From: Sordaria brevicollis
Taxonomy: Eukaryota; Ascomycota; Sordariomycetes; Sordariales; Sordariaceae
Direction of reading: 5' to 3'
Length of the DNA: 64,000 bases
Assembly (NCBI GenBank): GCA_033439795.1
Contig: JAUTDP010000006.1
Location: forward strand, 1 to 64,000
Shown: positions 58,436 through 64,000 of the stretch, piece by piece
Numbering within the stretch: position 1 is the stretch's first letter
How the letters are laid out: every line of letters starts with the position of its first letter
Program-made: the position numbers and the translations under genes
The notes under the pieces: model-generated
The model's input: the letters and a program-made list of their open reading frames with translations, nothing else
Told to the model about the DNA's origin: nothing
Database searches by the model: none

Positions 58436-59777
58436 TCAGAGACTAAAAAGGACCATCGCCATCATGGCGACAACAACCGCACCCATCATTGATCCCTTGA
58501 CGGAGCTTGCCTTTCCCGTATTCGCAATATCCGAAGGCAAGCTAGCCACAGTCATCGTGCTGTTGGGAGCAAGACTAGAAGCCGGAGCGAGAAAAGTGGT
58601 CGGTTGGTTTGTCGTCAAAATGTCGGATGGTTTCAGAAACGTTGACTGAGCCGTTTCCTAGACGGCAGACGAGGAATTGGTTCTGGCAAGTGTTATTAGT
58701 ACACTTGTAGAACTCTAATCTTCATCAGTCACGTCACTTACTGGCCTCCGTTACAGGAGAGATCAAAGAGAGGAGTTGTCGTCAACGTGCTACCGATGAG
58801 ACCGAAACTCGGGTTTGGCGTTGTCGGGGCAGAATCCTGCATCGTGTACCACCAGACGTTGGTGTTGCCAAACAGAGGGCAGCCAACCTGGTCCCAGTAG
58901 TATTTGGCATTCTGAATGCTAGGTACGGCTTGGCCCACGGTTTTGCCGCTCGTGGGGAAGCCGGTCTCTGTGATCCAGACGGGCTTGCCCTGGGACGCAG
59001 CCTTGGTGGCACCCAGAGCGTCATCGAAAAGGGACTTGCTATGGCCAATGTCGTTTTGCTGAGTTTTCTGGAAATATGGGTAGCCATCGAAGCCCAGAAA
59101 GTCTGAAGCATCAATCACCACCTGGTTGGAGCTGTTTGCCCACGCCGTCCACGTGTCCACGTGGCCCACTGGGGCGCCTGAAAGAGGCGTGTTGTGGATG
59201 ATGTCACGGACCTGCTTGATGTAGTGGGCAATCGTGAGCGGCTGAGCTCCCGGGTTTTCCTTGTTCTCGAGGCCTGTGGGTGAGATTCTATACAAATCTT
59301 CGCTACCAACCGAGATACCGGCCACCAGTTCACTGAGGGCGGGTCCGTACTGCTGGATGGCAGAGATGAGAGCTTCTAACTCGTTGGCGAACGCGGCATC
59401 ACCAGCCGAAGCCCATAGACCAAGAAGAAGCGACGTCTTAGTGGCAATCGCAGCTGGGATGGCGGAAATGGGAGCTTTTTGCGTACCCGCTTGCTGTACA
59501 ACGGGTCCGTGGTTAGTGGTTTCAGGTTAGGTAGAGGAGGACTTGGGTTACAGGTGTCAGTAGATGGACTTACAACCATGGTGTAGAGTCTGGCACTGGT
59601 AAACCCTCCAGCAGGGGCACCGACGAGACCCCGAGCTGTTCGAAATTCGGCTTCAAAGTCAGCCTGCTGCTTGGCAGCACCATTGGTGAACGTGGAGCCA
59701 TAGTTGAAGCCTTGGTAGGCACCCATGACGGTTGAGACGGTGGCAGCCAGCGCTGCGAGGTGTGAAAGGCGAAACAT
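58436..59777 (-). CDS. GH17 beta-1,3-glucanase with GPI tail behind an in-frame TAG
   Basis: Exons 59777-59574, 59493-58742 and 58682 onward. A signal peptide ([20 protein letters not shown]) leads into the GH17 start [11 protein letters not shown]. The acid/base Glu is in [13 protein letters not shown] and the nucleophile Glu in [26 protein letters not shown] follows. The last intron (GTAAGT...TTGCCAG, 59 nt) is canonical and brings in TNSSSSAV, then TAG (58660-58658), giving 326 residues. The same frame continues without another stop for 73 codons: a Thr/Ser/Pro stretch ([20 protein letters not shown]) and a GPI-anchor-like end ([14 protein letters not shown], then [14 protein letters not shown]). 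Relatives of this type are GPI-anchored wall glucan enzymes. The TAG may be a mutation, an editing or readthrough site, or a true stop. Confidence 0.85.
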
Positions 59778-61003
59778 AGCGGAAAGTTTGTTTCGGCGGT
59801 AACTTTTTGCTGTCCAACGTTCCAAAAAGAGGTTATCGATGTTGACGCTGAGTCGTTATGGGCCAAAATTGTTGCCGGACGCGAGAGACAAAATTTGAGT
59901 GACCAAAGTGATGAGTCCAAGAATCACCAAAAAAGGGACGTGGTTGTAGACAGAGAAGACGAGAATGGGGAGATGCTCTGGGGCAAGGATCTTTATGGAC
60001 TGGCTTGGGGCGTGCTACCGAAGGTGAAGACGCAGAAAGAAAACGAGAATTTGGGCAGGAACGATATTAGATGACTGTTGAACAGGCTAGTCAAGGGAAC
60101 ACAAAGTATTGTGCATGATACACTTCGGCAATCAGAAGTGAAGGCAAGATCTTTTTAATTTGAATTCGAGGATAATGATAGGTGCTGACTTCAAACGTAG
60201 GAGAGAAATAAGGACGGCAAACGTGTAGTACTGTCGATGCTACAATGATGAATGACAAAGGTGTGGTGTGTAGCAGGTTATGTTTCCAGAGATCCGTCAG
60301 ACTTGTAGCTTTTCAGCATAGTAATGCATCATTGCCCATGAATGCTCGCCTTCCGATTGTAAACGATTCTTAACCCAAGTTAAAAGCAGCAGCAAAGGGG
60401 AAGCAACATGGCACTTGCCGGTTTTATTGTTGCAACTGCCTCTTAATTTCCGTTGATTCCTGTGTTCCTTCCCTCGTAGTCCGAGAATCTCGGCTACCTC
60501 CAACAGGATGAAGAATTTTTACATTCGTTGGTCGACGCATACAAGCCCTGTATAAAGGCAAGAGCCTTCCACAGCATTAGAACACGAGGTCAGTCCTCGT
60601 GCAAGAAGGTTAAACAAAGTCGATTCCCGCTTGTTCTGTTGGTAAGTATGCCGTGCAACGATGGGATGTGGTCGACACAAAGGCGTGCATTTATATCTAA
60701 CCAACTTCCCCTGATTGCCAGCCGCTCGCCATGGTCTCAGTGCCAACATGAACCAGGCTCGCGTCAAAATCACCAGGTTGCCTTTCCACATATATGAATG
60801 TATATTTTTTTGTTCTTTTTGTTTGGCTGAAAAGCATTGGTGAGACCATCACCTCCGATACAAAGGAGGATGACTGCAACAAAAGTCTAGACTCCGTTTT
60901 TTCAAACTTGGTGCTCTACGACGCTTCCTTCAATGACTGACCTCCAACATTTCCAACTTCTAAAACGTCCTTTTTACACATACCCTTGCCACAAAGACAC
61001 TCT
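59778..61003. other. Promoter of GH17 gene and 3' flank of ABC gene
   Basis: About 1.2 kb with no supported gene; short frames on both strands only. Likely includes the GH17 promoter (minus strand). Confidence 0.5.
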
Positions 61004-61554
61004 TCACACCCCCATCCCCTCCAACACCCCCTCCAAATCATCTCCCTCCCCACTAAACCTCACCATTTCCCAAAACACTCCCTTCTTCCCATACAGCTCC
61101 GCCGGCGAACCCACCTCCACGACTTTCCCGCCTCCCATAACGACAACCAAGTCGTAATCAATGATAGTCCTTAACCGATGGGCAATAGTCACCAGCGTTC
61201 TTGATTTCTCATCGCCAGCGTCGAGTTCGTTTCGGAGAGCGACTTGAATCCCCCTGTCCGTCTCATAATCCATGCTCGCCGTGGCCTCATCCAGCAACAT
61301 CAGCTTGGACTTGCGTACCAGGGCACGGCAAAGGGATAAGACTTGGCGCTGGCCGTGGGAGAAGTTCTCGCCTTGGGCTTGGACACGGGTGTCGAGGGAG
61401 AGGGAACCCGAGTTGGAGGTGGAACTGCCGTTGGTCGTGGCTATGGCTGTGGATGAAGATGAAGACGACAAAAGGGGCGTTTGTTCGGTGGGCGGTACTG
61501 AGTTAGTATCATCAATTGCTTCAGCGCCGTTAACACTAGCATCGGTACTGCCCA

Positions 61555-61587
<33 letters not shown>

Positions 61588-64000
61588 GGAAGTCGAAAGA
61601 TGCAATGCCGGTGCAGGACCTGAGAGCGTTCTCTAGCGTATGAGCGGGTATGGTGCCGGATGGGTCGAGATTTGTTCTGACAGTGCCGTTGAAAAGTGTA
61701 GCTTCTTGGGGGATGATGGTCAATGCCTGTCGAAGTCTCTTTCGCGAGATACTCGTGATGTCAATGCCGTCGTAAAGAATTTGACCCGAGACAATATGGG
61801 TGAAACGGAGGAGGGAGAGGACGAGCTAGAGAGGTGGCAAATCATGTTAGTCTACTACCTACTCTCTACTTGAAGTGTACGGAGAGGGTTGTAAGTGTAG
61901 GGATAGTACTTACCGTACTCTTTCCTGAACCTGTACGTCCAACCACAGCAACCCGCTGACCAGCCTTGAAGTTGAGATTAATATCTTTCAAGATGTCAGG
62001 GCCATCGAGGTCATATCTGACGGTAACGTTGCGGAACTCGATCTCGCCTGTCCTCGGCCAGTCCCCTGGCACTTCAAGCAAAGAAGTCTCTTCGGGATGT
62101 TCGCTATCACCGTGGCTGGATCGTGGCAAGCCGTCCTTCTCGTCTTCAGCAGGCAACTTGACATACTCTTCAACGCGATGAAACTGTCAAAGAATAGGTT
62201 AGCTAACATTAATCAACATTCCTCGGCCTGACGAAACTGCAGCAAAAACTTACACTCTGTAATTCCACCTCCAGATCATTCATGAACCTCACCATATACA
62301 AAATTAGAGAACTCAGATTCGTCGCATTTGTCAGCGAAAAGCCCACAAGGCCAGCGTCCACAAAACCGACCTTCCAAACCGCAATGGCACCGGCAGAGAC
62401 TGTGACCAGCGCGGCGATAAAGTCGATCCGCACGCCAACCCACCGGTTCAGGTTGAATGACGTTTCCTGTGACCGCGAAAAGGCTCTCAATCGCTCCGCC
62501 AGTTGATCACGGAAAGTCTGAGGCATGTTGTGCCTGGCACGGATAACCGCGAGACCAGCCATGCTGCCGCTAAACTGGGAGAAGACAGGGCTCTGACTGG
62601 ATGAGACCAACCGCTTAAGAACGACGGCTGTGCGGATGTACATCTCGCCGAAAAAGATGCCAATTCCGACTGTGCACAGAGCGGGAAGAATGAATATGGG
62701 CATGATGGAGCTTACAGCGCCAACACGAAAGGCGATGGAGATGGCAATGTCGATAGTATATTGAACGAGAGAGCTGAGTTGGCTGTCACTGGATTGGGGA
62801 GTAGATATCTGTTAGCATTCGCTTTTCGCCATCTAGAAGTGTCTAGCACGCAAGCTTAGACGGCCTCCGAAAGAGATTTCGTTGTACGAGCAGGGGAAGA
62901 AGAACTCACAGTGACCCGACATCTCGGCTGAACCGGTTAACGACACGTCCAACCGGTACGTTCTTCCACCAGCCCAACGAAACATTCAACACTCCCTCAA
63001 TGAGTTTCCTGTGTAACTTGCGTGCGGCCAGCCATGCACCCCGGTTGTAGATAAGAGCACTGAGTCCGTTAAGCAAGGCCGTGCCGACATTGAAGGCAGC
63101 ATAGATGGTGATATAAAAGGCAACGTTGACGGCCTCTTTCTTGTTATAGGCATTAACCCATACAGAGAGCCACCAGGTTGTTCCAATTAGGACCGCATCG
63201 GCAATGATGGTACTGGCAATAGCCAGGATGGCGTACGCAGGGCCACCAAAGAGGAGCATGTACCTGAAGACTAGGCACAAGGAGGATTGTTAGCCAATTA
63301 AAGGAGGGGGCAGAATGAAATTGTATTCCAAGAGGAGTCTTACAAGTAAAGCGTCCAGACTTTCCACTGGCTTTCATCTCATCGGAAATTTCGTCGTCTT
63401 TGGCCTTTGGGGTACCCGCTCGAGTTTCTACCGATGGCTCAACTGCCGCCTTGATGGTACTCGTCCCTTCGCCAGCGAGCTCTTCGCTATTTGTTGCCCC
63501 ATATTCCAGTTCCACCGCTGTGCGAACGGCACCGATGTTCCTCTCGATATTTTTTACAGTTCCAGCTTCCATCGTGATTGCAAGATCGGCTTGGGAAGCT
63601 GTCCAGGGCATTTGAGTTACCAGAACGATAGTCCTTCCCTTGAGCATGTCACTGCAGAAGGAATGTTTCCACAGAGAAGCAGCCGTCTTAGCGTCGAGGG
63701 CAGAGAAGATGTCGTCCAAGATCAGCAATGGAGCCTTGGAGTAAAGAGCCCGCGCAAGTGCCACTCTTGCCTTTTGCCCACCAGAAAGTGATGTGCCATT
63801 TTCCCCGACCTCGGTTAGGTCGCCCTTTGGTAGCTCTTCCAAGTCCAATGCCAGACAGCATGCCTCTATGACTCTGTCATACCTCGCTTGTTCAAAAGGA
63901 GCATGGAACAGAATGTTGTCGCGGATCGTCTCGCTCTGAAGCCACGGTGTTTGGGAAGCAAAAGCGACGTCGCTGGGTCTAGTCACCACTCCTTCTTCAA
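61004..64000 (-). CDS. ABCC-type (MRP/Yor1-like) ABC transporter, 5' end outside window
   Basis: Partial; the N-terminal membrane domain and Walker A of NBD1 lie beyond 64000. Minus-strand exons: 64000-63344, 63270-62910, 62788-62254, 62183-61914 and 61825-61004; all phases agree. NBD1 shows ETIRDNILFHAPF, the signature TSLSGGQKARVALARAL and Walker B LLILDDIFSALD. Membrane domain 2 starts FFRYMLLFGGPAYAI and has RVVNRFSRDVGSLDSQL. NBD2 has Walker A VVGRTGSGKS split by an intron, Q-loop IIPQEATLFNGTVRTNLDP, a degenerate signature ENFSHGQRQ and Walker B LMLLDEATASMD. NBD2 contains a ~60-residue insert with nine Ser encoded by a (TGC)10 repeat. Yor1/MRP pumps export organic anions and drugs at plasma membrane or vacuole; the substrate is unknown. 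Confidence 0.9.
61558..61587 (+). repeat. (TGC)10 microsatellite, coding for poly-Ser
   Basis: Ten perfect TGC triplets; on the minus strand they encode the serine run inside the NBD2 insert of the ABC transporter. Likely length-polymorphic. Confidence 0.95.

Noticed and set aside
58043..58649. Plus-strand open frames opposite the end of the GH17 gene
   Set aside because: They overlap the GPI-tail frame on the other strand, which has recognisable protein content; the plus frames do not.
1..64000. Looked for CRISPR arrays, a secondary-metabolite cluster, 5S rRNA and intact tRNA genes
   Set aside because: None found: no regularly spaced short repeats, no synthase-type genes, no recognisable 5S sequence, and only one broken tRNA-like sequence.

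Overview
The window looks like nuclear DNA of a filamentous ascomycete, most likely Sordariomycetes and Neurospora-like (Sordariales). The reasons are: genes with short introns (about 60-200 nt, GTAAGT-like donors, CTAAC/CTGAC branch sites), GC-rich codons, CT-rich leaders, housekeeping genes on both strands, and one 18-kb block of extreme A+T in which CpA/TpG is almost gone while CpG remains. That last pattern is the signature of repeat-induced point mutation (RIP). The species itself cannot be fixed from sequence alone.

Left arm (1-33.3 kb), ordinary gene-dense DNA: the 3' part of an Hrq1/RecQ4-type DNA helicase; a seven-exon divergent Ca2+(cation)/H+ exchanger with a 9-nt microexon; a Yip1-family Golgi membrane protein; a G-patch protein (-); an Env9-like short-chain dehydrogenase; a VAMP7-like longin R-SNARE (-); the mitochondrial RNA helicase Suv3; a UCH-type deubiquitinase (Yuh1/UCH-L3 like); an 816-residue low-complexity protein of unknown function behind a 3.1-kb upstream region; a TM9SF/EMP70 protein; a calcineurin-like metallophosphoesterase; and an arrestin-fold protein (-). 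They form no pathway cluster. Several belong to the endomembrane system (Yip, R-SNARE, TM9SF, arrestin, and the Ke4 transporter further right).

Middle (about 36.45-54.27 kb): a RIP-mutated, gene-free island. Inside it I can resolve a complete LTR retrotransposon of 13,522 bp (38211-51732). It has two 623-bp LTRs with matching TG...CA-type ends and a 4-bp CTAT duplication. A Ty3/gypsy-type pol reads on the minus strand, with reverse transcriptase and integrase relics visible. It lies inside older RIP-mutated repeat DNA, which also carries a 35-bp minisatellite. The outer edges of its two LTRs are much less mutated than the matching parts of the partner LTR. Just outside the island is an unmutated 333-bp MITE with terminal inverted repeats and TA flanks.

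Right arm (55.9-64 kb), all on the minus strand: a Ke4-type ZIP zinc transporter, a secreted GH17 beta-1,3-glucanase, and the 3' two thirds of an ABCC (MRP/Yor1-type) ABC transporter that runs off the window. In the GH17 gene, one in-frame TAG separates the catalytic part from an intact GPI-anchor tail in the same frame; I consider this the most interesting gene-level observation.
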